Assembly (NCBI GenBank): GCA_015680905.1
Contig: CM027377.1
Coordinates: forward strand, 36,418,501-36,482,500
DNA: 64,000 nucleotides
Direction of reading: 5' to 3'
Source of the DNA: Coptis chinensis
Lineage: Eukaryota > Streptophyta > Magnoliopsida > Ranunculales > Ranunculaceae
The notes under the pieces are model-generated. The model saw nothing but the letters and a program-made list of their open reading frames with translations. It made no database searches and was not told where the DNA came from. Each line of letters opens with the position of its first letter. The first letter of the stretch is position 1. Both the position numbers and the translations under genes were made by a program. This document shows, one piece after another, positions 46,138 to 56,892 of the stretch.

Positions 46138-46963
46138 AGCTTCGTCAAAAGGTAAGAACAAAAAAAATCAAAAACTTATATTATTATTTTTTTTATTGTT
46201 TGTAAACAATTACAATAATCAAACAAATGAAAACTTTGATTGTCAAAGCCAAACAATCCAATAGCCCAAATAATTTTGGTACTACATATATGTAATCAAC
46301 TGTTTTTTGCATCTGTTTATGTAATTAAATTCTCTAATCTTTTTATGTAGGTTTTTGGTGCAGTATGTGAAGCGCTTTAGCCGTTAAACAAACCCAAATG
46401 CTGTTAGGTAGGTTCGAGAGTACCCTTGAAATTAGTTTAACTATAGAAAACTATTTTTGCTTGAAAATTATATTAAACACTTCTTCGGTATATAATAAAA
46501 AGTATCATTTGTAGTATGATTACATGATTAGTTATTAATCATGATCACATAATCACATTTTGTAATGAGAAGAGAAAGTGTCTTGGTATGATACGTTTGT
46601 GTCTTGAGGGTCATACAGTCATAGCTGCTATGCCTATACTAGCATCAATCCTTGCTAAGTGTAGGAACTGGTATTCATTTCCAGTTAAATTCAGATTTTT
46701 TAAAGATTTTTGACCCACAACAGTTTATAAAAAGTTGGATGTCTACCTCCATGATTTTGTACGATTTGCAAAAGTGCGTAGTTTCGTACCATGGAGTTGA
46801 AAGACATTTTTGCAGGACTTGAAATGAAAAGAAAAGCTAAAATTTTGAAGACAATCCCAATTGTTGGCTATTGGTTTTAAGCTATACCGTAGGACGAGCT
46901 GTTCGACCGCTTTGACTTGAGTGGTACATGGTCTTAATATCTGATGATTTTTCCTCTTTGCAG
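46138..46963. other. Spacer between Helitron helicase and the CesA fragment
   Basis: No supported coding. The end (TTTTTCCTCTTTGCAG) is a splice acceptor, so the last few hundred bases may be captured CesA intron. Confidence 0.4.
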
Positions 46964-47330
46964 ATCAGTAACATTGCTAGCATTTGGTTTCTATCCCTTT
47001 TTTTGTCTATCTTTGCCACTGGTATTTTGGAGATGAGATGGACCGGTGTAGGGATTGATGAGTGGTGGAGAAATTAACAGTTTTGGGTTATAGGAGGTGT
47101 TTCAGCCTATCTCTTTGCTGTCTTTCAAGGGCTGCTCAAAGTTCTTGCCGGGATTGACACTAATTTCACTGTCACCTCCAAGTCTTTTGATGAGGATGGA
47201 GATTATGCGGAGCTCTACATGTTCAAATGGACAGAGTCATTCTTTTTTGCTATTGTTTGGGTTGTATTGCTGGAGTGGAACTCGCTATATCTTAAATTTA
47301 TTTGACCTAAAATTAAAGGATATTATGATG
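46964..47330 (+). pseudogene. Captured cellulose synthase (CesA) exon fragment
   Basis: After a CTCTTTGCAG acceptor the frame reads ISNIASIWFLSLFLSIFATG, then LEMRWTGVGIDEWWRN, a stop, and [20 protein letters not shown]. It continues [15 protein letters not shown] and [12 protein letters not shown]. This is the C-terminal membrane region of plant CesA: the end of one transmembrane helix, the interfacial loop and the following helix. The TAA at 47075-47077 replaces the conserved Glu codon before QFW. Similarity decays beyond 47245. The fragment lies between the helicase and RPA genes of the plus-strand Helitron, in the same orientation, and with its upstream intron edge. Very confident as a CesA fragment; capture by the Helitron is inference. 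Confidence 0.92.
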
Positions 47331-47399
47331 AATACTTCCAATTATTTATGGCGTGTGTGGTCTGTGTCATACTTTGTTTCAGTAGCTCTATATTGACAA

Positions 47400-48440
47400 T
47401 ATGATCCTTAACTACCTTGTAGAATCCAGAGTAGGTAGGTACCAGCTGGCCGAATTCGAGGTAATGTTTAGTATGTAATGTTTGATTGGATCATTTGAAC
47501 TTCGGAGGTCGAAGATGTGGCAATATATATTCAATTGTACATATCAGTTAGTATTTAGAATGATTGTTATGGGTATATTTGTTCAAGTTTAACGAATTGT
47601 TGTCTAACAGGAAAATGCTTGCTCTTTATTTCATTTGATATTAAACCTCACAAGTCAAATTAACATGCCTAAAACTAACATGTCTCATTCGATATGAAAC
47701 ATGAGACTGAGAAACAAAGAAAACACATTTCCATCAAGTAAAATTATTTATGTATAATTTTATGAAAAATTATGTCCTAACAAGACTGAAGTAATCCAAA
47801 GTACAATGTCCAAACATAGAGAAATTAATAACTTAAAATTTTTGTTCACTAATCAAATTCAATTATGAGTCAATAATAGCCATATTTAAAGTTTGGCATG
47901 TCTTGGGCTTTTTCCACATGGATAGTAATTTTAAACCAAATACTACATTAGATCCATAATAAATCCAAAAAAAAATACTAATACATGCGGAATTTCACCA
48001 AACAAGGACTCCAAAAAAAAGAAGTTACCTAAACTTCAATTCTAAACAAAACTTTAGTTCGGCAAAACAAAATATATACTAATATAGGCAGAATTTCATC
48101 AAACAAAGACTCTAGAAAAAGAAGTTTCATAAACTACAAACTGTAAACAAAACTTAAGTTCTGGATATATTAAGTATACTTAAAGATCGATAAAAAAACT
48201 CTTAATTTCTATCTTAACAAGAATTTTGACAAACAATGACTCCCATAAAAAGAATTCACCTAAAAGTCAAATTCTACTCATATGTTAAAGTTATAAATAT
48301 CCATATGATTGTAAAAACCTAGGCTCCATCGACCTTTACTGCTATCAAGGTAAAATTTTGCAACTTTTACTTATTTTTTAATTCACCTTTTCATATAAAA
48401 CAAATTTAAGAATTATATTTCTTTTCTTCACATATTTTTT
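47400..48440. other. Helitron interior, no gene
   Basis: AT-rich. It includes two loosely related blocks (about 47990-48060 and 48090-48150, both with GGCAGAATTTCATCAAACAA-like text) that form an imperfect duplication. The TATAAATATCC near 48293 may be part of the RPA gene promoter. Confidence 0.4.
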
Positions 48441-48455
48441 TGCAGCTTAATAGCA

Positions 48456-50530
48456 TGACTAACAAATATCATGCAATAAGCAACATCAACAGCACAGATT
48501 CAGATACTCCATAGAAGCTACAAGTCAGAGTCGTACGTAAGTGGGACGATCTTTATGCATCAAAAGTAAAGATGTTCTATTGATAGATGAACAAGTAAGC
48601 CATTTACTTTCTTCATGTGATTCAAACACAGCATTTATTAAAAGAAAATTAATAATGCTAATTACCATTTAATATCACAGGGACATGAAATCCAAGCCAT
48701 GTATCCGTTAAACTTAACAAAAACATTCAATAACCATCTTGAAGAAGACACGGTAATAGTTTTGGAAAATTTCACAGTTATTAAAAGTGACAGAGGGTTT
48801 CGTATTGCAAATCATGACTTCAAACTTGAGTTCAATGATAAAACAATAATCAAGGAAACCAACAAGCAAGGTGTTCAAATACCAAGGAACATGTTCTTAT
48901 TCACACCTTTCGAAGACATTCATTTAAGAGAAGACAACATGGTACTCACAAGTATACTTCCAAACTGTGAAAATAAATGTGATTTTTTGGTTAAAATAAC
49001 AAAACAAACAATAACTTATTTTGTTATATTGCAGCTGTTGTCGGAATGCTACTCAATGTCAAACCAAAAGAAACATCAATTATCAGAGGCGGTATTAGAA
49101 GACAAAGGCGTGACATTATACTTGCAGATGAGAGGTATGAATATTTTTTAATTAAATCTGCTATATGAAAAACTTTAATACTCGTTGACTCATTTTTTGT
49201 GTTAAATGAATTTTTGTGTTAAATGCAGATATAGAACATTGAAAATTACTTTGTGGGGCCGTACTATGGATCAAATTCCACATGATTTTGACTATTCACT
49301 AGACAAAGTATATGTCTTGATAGTGATGTCCACTTCTGTTAAAAAATTTAAGAGTAATTACTTCTTTATACATATAAATAATTTTGGTTTTGTTTATCAA
49401 AATAAGTTACAATACTAGCTAATATTTAAACCTGGCCAGGTTATTATCTCCAGTCAACATTCGCTACCAAGATATATACAAATCTTGAAATTCCAGAAGT
49501 GGAATCCATTATAGAAAGGTAAGATTTATTTAAGTTTTTTTTTTAATGTATAAATAGACAACAGCGTTTACACCTTATTTTAATCATTTAACATGCAGAG
49601 GCCCTCAAATCAAGACGGAAGCAGCAGAAGTGCAGGAAGGAAATATAAATTCAATCCAAATAAAAAAAGAAGAAGAGTTTCAAACCTTGGCAGAAATAAT
49701 GGATTTGGATAACACTGTAAAGGTAAAAACTACCTATTTTACTTAAAAAATGAAATTAGAAAACAATCTAAATGAATTAATTTTATTTGTCAACAGGAGA
49801 AATCATACATGTGCAAAGCAATGGTTTCAAGAGTCTATAATGACAACGTCAAATCACTGTGGTACTACAAAGCGTGCAAAAAATGTGTCAGTGGACTCGA
49901 TGAAATCAACAATAAATTTTGGTGCAATACCTCTTTGGTGAATCAAATATTGCAAAGTCCTGTCGGGAAGGAGTTTGTTTTTCGTATAAAGGAATCAAAC
50001 AATAACAACAACTACAGCACAAAAGCATTAACTATTTTATATGTCGTTCCTGAAAGCATTGATCAAGAAGAAGAAGTATGTAAACCTATTTATAATGTTT
50101 GTTTAATATCATCTGATACATGCTACTTTATTATTATATGTTATTTCATTTCTTTTATTTATTTAACAAAAATCAGAATCAAGCCAAACATCTTTGGAGC
50201 TATCAACCCGTGAGAAAACTACTATGACACCATCACAAATTATAGATCTCATTGAAAAGGTATTATTCAACTTAACTATCATATCTTACACAAAACAATT
50301 ATTATACCACTTTTTAAATTTTTTGGGTTTTACATCTATTAATGCAGGAATCAAATTCAGATCAATTCACACCAACTGATTCAATAAAAAAGGTAAATTC
50401 ATTCATTAGAAAAGTAAATTTCTAACTTTCATTAAAATTACCCAAAACAATTAACAATATTGTGTGCAACATTTAGGAATGGAAGACTAAAAAGACCATT
50501 AAAACAGAACCTCCAGAAGAAACACCAAAA
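48456..50530 (+). pseudogene. Helitron RPA70-like single-strand DNA-binding protein gene
   Basis: Multi-exon gene. An ATG at 48456 gives MTNKYHAISNINSTDSDTP, a TAG, then KLQVRVVRKWDDLYASK. The second exon (about 48681-48943) continues MYPLNLTKTFNNHLEEDTVI and the first OB fold. Later exons read AVVGMLLNVKPKETSIIRG (about 49034-49135), YRTLKITLWGRTMDQIPHDF (from 49229) and TKIYTNLEIPEVESIIER (about 49469-49518). The C-terminal Rep-A zinc-finger OB region is at 49798-50075 (WYYKACKKCVSGL, FWCNTS). A Lys-rich tail ends near 50530. Plant Helitrons commonly carry such an RPA gene beside RepHel. The TAG in exon 1 and a frame break near its end mean this copy is probably inactive. The zinc ribbon shows three cysteines; the usual fourth is not visible. 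Confidence 0.85.
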
Positions 50531-51097
50531 TAAAAAAAAAAAAAACTGCAAAAAGCTGAAATTTAAGGTAAACAAAGTACATGATTGAATTTATTTCATT
50601 ATAGTGCTACAATCCATTTACAGTTAAATAATTTATTTTCTGATTTAATTGTTTCAGAAAGATGAGCTTGAGGAGTGATACTCAGCAGCTGCATTAATTA
50701 GGAAGTCCAGAAACAATGGATTAGTATATTTGATTGTTAGACTTTCTGTTTTTTTTTAAAAAAAATTTGGATTGTGCTTTAATACTAAGTTTTGCACCAA
50801 TTTCTTTTTCATTATATTGTTTTTGATTCATATCATTTCAAGCATTTTATCATTTAATGTACTTTGGTTAAGTTACTCAATTCTATTATACCATTTAAGT
50901 TTGATTGAAGGCAGATGCAATTCGTCAATTTTAATATTGAAGATAGTTTGCACTACACTTTGGTTAAAATTTAGATGTGAATTCCTCTGAAACTAAACAA
51001 ATATATTCTCAATATTTATATTTTAAACCAATATCAGTATGTGTATCTTCGAATATAGGAACTTTAATTGGTGGTTTAGTTAGTTGCTAATTACATT
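50531..51097. other. Region after the RPA gene
   Basis: AT-rich with no supported gene. No hairpin plus CTAG was found, so the 3' end of the plus-strand Helitron is not located. Confidence 0.4.
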
Positions 51098-51645
51098 AAA
51101 AAATGAGTAAAAATTTGACTGAAGAATTAAAAATATATATAGAATAGAAGAATCAAAAAAAAAAAAATAACAATTAGGGAAATAAGAAAAATTAGTAGTG
51201 TAGCAGACTAACCTGAGAATTTAATCACAGACTGACCCATTGCAGAGGTGTAATCTTCTGAGAATTTGTCAGAAGATTTGATGTGGCAGTAATAATTAGT
51301 ACTTCAGCTGGTAATTGACATGTACTGATCCGAAAATTTTAAACTTTGCAGCATTGCCAAATGCTACTTCTGCATCACTCCTTTTCTTGAACACTACTTT
51401 AGCATTGCTCATGTCCCTCAAAACTTCTGTTTCTGATTCCATTAAATCAGTAAAGCTCATCGATAATGTTGTCGGAGAAATTTCAGTTAGAGAAGCTCAA
51501 TAATGTACAGCCCGAGAATGACCATGGACAATTTGTAGTTTGCTTGAATCCACTGGGACACACTTTTCCATGCAAACACACAAAAGAAAAAATGAGTAAA
51601 AAATGGACTGAAGAATTAAAAAAATATATAGTATAGAATAATCAG

Positions 51646-51678
<33 letters not shown>

Positions 51679-52197
51679 AGTAAGAATTAGAGAAATAAGA
51701 TAAATTAGTAGTGTAGCAGACTAACCTAAGAATTTAATCACATACTGACCCATTGCAGAAGTGTAGACTTTGAATTGTCAGTGAGAACACATAAAGACCT
51801 CTAACATGTTCCTAGCTTAATTCTTTGTCAGAAGATTTGATGTGGCGCTAATAATTAGTACTTCAGCTGGTAATTGGCATGTACTGATCCGAAAATTTTA
51901 CACTTTGCAGCACTGCCAAATGCTACTTCTGTATCACTCCTTTTCTTGAACACCACTTTAGCACTGCTCATGTCCCTTAAAACTTCTGTTTTCAATTCCT
52001 TTAAACGTCCAAAGCGTCTGAATGTCTTATTCAGATTCAATAGCAAGGGAATACAACCTGAATCAGTAAAGCTCATCGATAATGTTGTCGGAGAAATTTC
52101 AGTTAGAGAAGCACAAGAATGTACAGCCTGAGAATGACCATGGACAATTTGTAGTTTGCTTGAATCCACTGGGACACACTTTTCCATGCAAACACCA
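51098..52197. repeat. Imperfect tandem duplication of about 490 and 610 bp
   Basis: Copy A (51098-51587) and copy B (51588-52197) both start AAAAAATGAGTAAAAA. They share AGTAGTGTAGCAGACTAACC, AGAATTTAATCACA, CATGTACTGATCCGAAAATT and the PWWP-like coding block. Copy B has extra sequence at about 51770-51825 and 52003-52060 that copy A lacks. A long poly(A) tract (about 51643-51676) lies in copy B. Confidence 0.9.
51320..51555 (-). pseudogene. Partial second copy of the PWWP-like fragment
   Basis: The minus strand repeats the coding text of 51870-52195 (CVPVDSSKLQIVHGHS, the LSMSFTD region, then SAKVVFKKRSDAEVAFGNAA) with an internal deletion. It is part of the tandem duplication. Confidence 0.6.
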
Positions 52198-52430
52198 GCT
52201 CCTCTGCTTTCACCAATAGGCTTATCTTTCAACCTCTTATTTTGTGTCAAACAAGACGACTTCCCATGAGTATTATAAACTCTTAAAACTTTACCTTCAC
52301 TTTCCAAAACCCACTCTTTGTCCAACATTACTTCTGCTACTACAACTGCTCCAATTTCCTTAGCCACTGATTCTGCAATCACTACTTCAATTACACTTTC
52401 AACTTTTCTTAAACTTGAGTATGGTCGCCA
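51855..52430 (-). pseudogene. Fragment resembling the C-terminal RRM-like part of a plant PWWP-domain protein
   Basis: The second part of a 214-codon minus-strand frame reads GVCMEKCVPVDSSKLQIVHG, then LTEISPTTLSMSFTDSG, LNKTFRRFGRLKELKTEVLR and SSAKVVFKKRSDTEVAFGSA. I associate the latter with the RRM-like region near the C terminus of plant PWWP-domain proteins. The first 30 or so codons of the same frame belong to WRAP73, so the frame is a chimera of two genes. The PWWP domain itself is absent. Moderate confidence in the family. Confidence 0.55.
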
Positions 52431-54225
52431 ATATTGCTCACCAGAATCCCCTTTTATGAACTCATCACTCATGCATAATCCTGACATATCGAATTGCAAA
52501 AGCTCATCAACTTCCTGGAAAATTCAAGAGACACCCGCAATTTTATCTACAAGTGCTCCACCAAAATATCTTTATAGTTAACTACAAAATGATATTTGTA
52601 CCTTGAACACAAAGAAAGACCTTTGCAAAGGGGCCGCAGACACTTGATAGATCGTGAATTCAGCAAATATTTTCCATGTCAAGTGGTTGAAGATCCGTAT
52701 CATCCGGTCATAACTACCTCTCATGCCGAAATCGCCACATGGGGACCATGCAATGGTTTTCACCCCAATCCACTTTCATAAACGCTTTGATACTTAAAGA
52801 GGCACCTCCCATCGAGAATAGATTAGAACCTCAGATCAAACCATCCATGATATAAGTTTGTTTATTTTAGGAATTGATCCACTAAGTCCGATGAACTTGC
52901 AGATGTGTGAGTATTACAATCGACGGTCACGAATGATACAAATCCTAGAAGACTGAGAGATGTTTCTAAGAGGTATGAATTCCAGTTTCCACTGCTACCT
53001 GCATCTCAGTACATACGACATGGCGAGCCATATCTAATTAAATGTTCTAACCAATATGTTCTAATAATAGATAATACCATACTACAGTATTACATGCGAC
53101 TCATGAGGTTGTATTAGGTGTAGAAGCAACATACAATAAAGTAGTGTATTCCTATATAATCTTTGTTGCATGAGAGTTAGATGTAAGAACTCAGAGGATA
53201 GAGGCATTGTAAACTATTTCAAAATAGCGTATTGAATAAATATAATATGTTATCAACTCCTCCGTTGGAGCTTTCCAACGACAAATTTTATTAGAAATTG
53301 GGTCATAAATTAAAAGTCGCAAAAAGAACAAAATCCCCCTTTTTTTTATTGGTAAAGTATAGTGTGTATATATCGAAAAGATAAAGGATGAGATATCCGT
53401 ACAAACTACAAAAAACAAAAACGAAAAAACATAAAAAAATCCTATCAACAGCTCATAGAAAAAAGAACAAAATTCTCTTTCTCGAGAATTTTCTCCTAAT
53501 GAGAAAAACCATCAGCATACTCTCAAGGATTTCCAACACATAACAATATAGATAGCCAGAGACCCAATAATGTTTGCTTTGACGACTTAGAAACTGAAAA
53601 TTCTGAATAACCTAGAAATCGAATGTTTTGATTCTAACTTTTATTTTGCTACTATGTGTGTTCTTATCATTTTCTAATACAAAAATCTAAAGTAAACGAA
53701 AAGGTATGCAACAGGAACGTGTAAGTCGAGAACCAACATGGAGCATATGATAATAGAATCGAAGTACAAAACAATGTGCAAACTAACAAGTTCAGATTGG
53801 TTAATGGAACAACCAACAAAAACAATAAGCAAAAAGTGATATACATTCAGAAAAGATCAAATAAAATACCTTATAATCAAGAGAAGAATCCCAAACAACA
53901 ATGGCACTATCATCTGGTGACCATTCAATATCAGCTAAATCCAAATCCTTACAATCTTTCCGTGTACATATTAATATTGCAGCAAACTTCCCATTTTTAG
54001 TAAAAGAAACACCCTTGGACGCATGTTTCAGCCATTGCACATGTACACAAGCTGTGTTCACCAAAGGACTAAACCGTTAACCGTGAATCGAAAAATCGAC
54101 GTAGTTAAAATATGACGACTATCGAGACTCCATCTGGCATAAGAAATCCCAGCTGGACCTTCATCTATCTTATAGTATAATACAAAAGATTGACCATTGC
54201 ACTAAGAACCGTAACGGCGCTGCCA
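52430..54225 (-). pseudogene. Fragment of a WRAP73-like WD40 protein gene
   Basis: Minus-strand exons in order. About 54100-54180 reads KIDEGPAGISYARW and DSRHILTTS. About 53868-54064 reads VNTACVHVQWLKHASKGVSF, then LADIEWSPDDSAIVVWDS, with a GT donor at TATAAGGTATTT. 52600-52810 reads YESGLG, a one-base frame change, KTIAWSPCGDF, RIFNHLTWKIFAEFT. 52435-52516 reads LQFDMSGLCMSDEFIKGDSG. These match the N-terminal half of plant WRAP73 (centrosome/spindle WD40 family). Between ICTRKDCKD and LDLADIEWSP about 20 residues usual in the family are missing. Introns are kept. Broken and partial; it joins directly to a PWWP-like piece. Confidence 0.75.
52863..53860 (-). other. Intron-like interval within the WRAP73 fragment
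   Basis: AT-rich, without supported coding, between WRAP73 exon pieces. It may be genuine WRAP73 intron. Confidence 0.45.
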
Positions 54226-54322
54226 CAAATTTCATGTTTTGCCCTCTGCTTCAAACCACAACCCATTTTCCAGCGCACATCCAAAAGATACCAGGTCTTC
54301 CATTTCCCACTTGCGTGTGGCA

Positions 54323-54883
54323 TCATGGTCCCAACCTGTAATTACCATCTACCATAAAGTGGCCTTCCATGTATACAGCTGCATTTTGGGCATGAAGCCC
54401 ATCCATCACTACAAACTGCATATCCTCTGAAGGTTTCCAATGTCGTTTCCTTTGGTTTATGCACCAGTTATTTATCTGTTTCTTATCCAAACCAGTTGAT
54501 TCCGCTAAAGCAACCTTCTCTGTCTCCTATTTCAATGTCCAGAATATAATATGTTACAACATAAAAGAGCTATAGTTAATGAATCCTTAGATTTAAGAAT
54601 TTCCAACTCAATTTCTACGTGGGACTTATCGACGGATATGACCATTTATAGTGTAGTTCCCACCAATTGAGTAGCTTTTGCCTGGCTTCCTTTAGCAATT
54701 TACTTTTCTTCTTTTTCTTTGAAAGTTCTTGCTTGAGGCTGCCTAGGTAACCACTATATTTCTTCAGCAGGTGATTCTTTAGTTCTCTGTCTTCAGCACC
54801 TAGATCAATTTCAAGAAGTTCAGTTTCTCCCCCACTATTGTCTTGATCATCCTCGGACAAACCAGCCCCGTCACACTTACCAT
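54323..54883 (-). pseudogene. Last two exons of a class I KNOX homeobox gene (KNAT1/BP-like)
   Basis: Exon A (54630-54883) follows a CATGCAG acceptor. It encodes an acidic stretch ([19 protein letters not shown]), the ELK domain ([20 protein letters not shown]) and the first homeodomain helix ([15 protein letters not shown]). Exon B (54323-54526) encodes [36 protein letters not shown] and a C-terminal tail ending YRLGP and stop, as in KNAT1/BREVIPEDICELLUS. The KNOX1 and KNOX2 domains are absent. The donor after exon A reads GTCG/ATAAG instead of GTAAG. The third helix has WCIN where the family has WFIN. Partial, with two damaging changes: a pseudogene or captured fragment of a shoot meristem regulator. 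Confidence 0.92.
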
Positions 54884-54889
54884 CTGCAT

Positions 54890-55760
54890 GGATCAGTTAA
54901 ATGAGACATAACCTGAGAACTATAATGCAAGAAAATCAAGGTGACTACGAAATTGCACCTCTTACAAATGCTTACTATATTTAGTGTGCATACTGCTTCA
55001 TTATGATGAACAAACAATCTTTCACCCTCTGACTAGAAAAAACAAAACTTGGTCATACAGGGGGGGAATTAACACTACGATATTCTCAGATTCAACATCT
55101 CTCTTCAAATAGGTGTTTCAGTCCATGTAACAATCTGGTAAATACAGTAGATTGCAAGATTACGGCTGGAACACCACGATGTCTGATATGCAATACATCT
55201 TACATTTTCATATAGTCGTTCATAGCTCTTAGAACATAACTCCATATTCTAGAAAATATCTTATTTATACCTTATGCACATGTGGGAGCAAATCCAAATA
55301 GAAAAAAAAATTATAAAGTCTAATAACAATAACAATTATCCAAAACCATTCAAATTCAACTAAAAATGGGCCCAAATAACTAGATAACTGTTTACAACTT
55401 CTTTTCCACATCAAATACATAAAAAGCAAGTCCTAGATAACTACCAAAACAATAACTAAACAATTTCAGTTTAAGTCAACATCTAAAACAAAACCTAAAA
55501 GGAATCCTATAAATACATAATTATATTCATAAAATTTTACTCATCAATCTCTACTTTCAAGCCAAAGAAAAAAGGTCGTATCTTTTACTTCACACATATA
55601 TCTTCTTTCATTTTTTTTCCTGCTTTAGCCAAAGAAAAAAATATCATCTCTTCTACTTAGCACCTATAAATTCTCTTATTTTTTTCTTACGTTTTTCAAA
55701 AAATAATTAGGTGTTAGAGCTTATATAAACAATACATGTATTGTTACATTTATTTAAATT
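54890..55760. other. Spacer left of the small-gene cassette
   Basis: No supported coding up to the promoter-like box at 55482. The stretch 55565-55650 holds two copies of AGCCAAAGAAAAAA. A TTTGTTTTGCAG acceptor ends at 55781. Confidence 0.4.
55482..55519 (+). promoter_or_regulatory. Promoter-like box 1 (TATAAATA)
   Basis: TCTAAAACAAAACCTAAAAG is followed by GAATCCTATAAATACAT. It is nearly the same as the boxes at 56689 and 56811, and lies about 260-300 bp upstream of the ORF at 55776. Confidence 0.6.
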
Positions 55761-55775
55761 ACAAATTGATTTGTT

Positions 55776-56209
55776 TTGCAGACAATGACAATTGTTCTAG
55801 TTTCATTCAAAAGTGTACTGAAAAGAACACTCAAGAAAATTAACACACCTGAAGCAGTCTATGGAGTAAAGCTTAACGAAAACAATCAATTTGAAGCATG
55901 GGTCGATATTGAGATCACTACATACAAAAGTTATACTCAAAAGATTCTCGGAGAAAGAAAATGCACGAGGATTGATTCAGAATAGTCAGCAGCAAAAAAT
56001 GCAATAAAGTACTTACAAGATGTATACAACAAATTACAAATATATGACAGCAATTATTATCTTCTACAACACTATATTGAGATTAATAAAGATCAAGAAA
56101 AAATAATATGTAGTTTGATTGAGACAAAAAAGAGTTTGGAAAGAAAATTTGCAATGCCATATGGTAGTATTGACAATCCGATATGCATAATCGACAACGT
56201 CGATAAATA
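55776..56209 (+). pseudogene. Small ORF with a double-stranded RNA-binding-like segment
   Basis: A TTTGTTTTGCAG acceptor at 55781 leads into a frame of about 144 codons with one TAG (55983-55985). The first 69 codons contain KSVLKRTLKKINTPEAVYGV, NQFEAWVDIEI and KILGERKCTRIDSE. After the stop it reads SAAKNAIKYLQDVYNKL, then a Tyr/Gln-rich part and NPICIIDNVDK. The pattern of a beta strand FEAWVDIEI, a short Gly/Lys-rich turn and then SAAKNAIKYL is like a dsRBD fold (compare the usual A..AAK.AL..L helix). I do not know a named family for it. Proximity to the RPA gene and the promoter box suggests a Helitron passenger gene. Confidence 0.4.
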
Positions 56210-56235
56210 AATCAGACAAATCATCGATGTTTACT

Positions 56236-56431
56236 ATGATTATAGAATAAGTTGTTAGTTCGTTTGTTTACTCAGATTATTTTAAGAGTAATTTTCATTT
56301 ATTTGTTCGTTTAATAGTTATTTCAAGAGACAATTAATTCAATTCAATGATTTTAGAATAAGTTGTTAGCTCATTTAATTTGTTTACTCAAATTATTTTA
56401 AGAGTAATTTTCATTTATTTGTCCAATCAAG
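56236..56431. repeat. Direct repeat of about 80 bp, spacing about 115 bp
   Basis: The segments at 56242-56312 and 56357-56431 share TAGAATAAGTTGTTAG, TTTGTTTACTCA and ATTATTTTAAGAGTAATTTT. It lies after the ORF at 55776. Confidence 0.85.
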
Positions 56432-56572
56432 TTTGATTAAATTTCCAAATGTGTTTGCTTATTTCCCTTTAACATCAATTTATTTGTAACACTCCAACTT
56501 ATCCAATAACAAACTTTTCAACAACAAATCCATCCACTACCAATTCTTAATTCAGAAACTAGACATTTCTAT

Positions 56573-56847
56573 TTTGCATAACTCTAAATATAGAAGTCTA
56601 TTTTGCATGAATTTCCCTAAAGATAGAAGTCTGCTTTGCATGAATTTCTTTTTAGATAACTCTTAACAATTTGTGTTACACTCAAATTCTAAAACAATAC
56701 CTAAAAGAAAACCTATGAAATTTTCATTTTGCATAACTCTAAAGATAGAAGTCTATTTTGTACCGTAATTCCTTTTAGTTAACCCTTAGCAATTTGTGTT
56801 TCACTCAACTTCTAAAACAATACCTAAAAGAAAACCTATAAATACAA
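56573..56847 (+). promoter_or_regulatory. Duplicated promoter-like module (boxes 2 and 3)
   Basis: Two copies of a segment of about 115-145 bp (56573-56716 and 56725-56840). Each ends TCTAAAACAATACCTAAAAG then AAAACCTAT. Only the second continues into a TATAAATACA box (56837-56847), as box 1 does. An ATG follows at 56893. Confidence 0.65.
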
Positions 56848-56892
56848 CACTATACCTGTTGTTCAAAGTACATCAAAGACCTTTTCACATAA

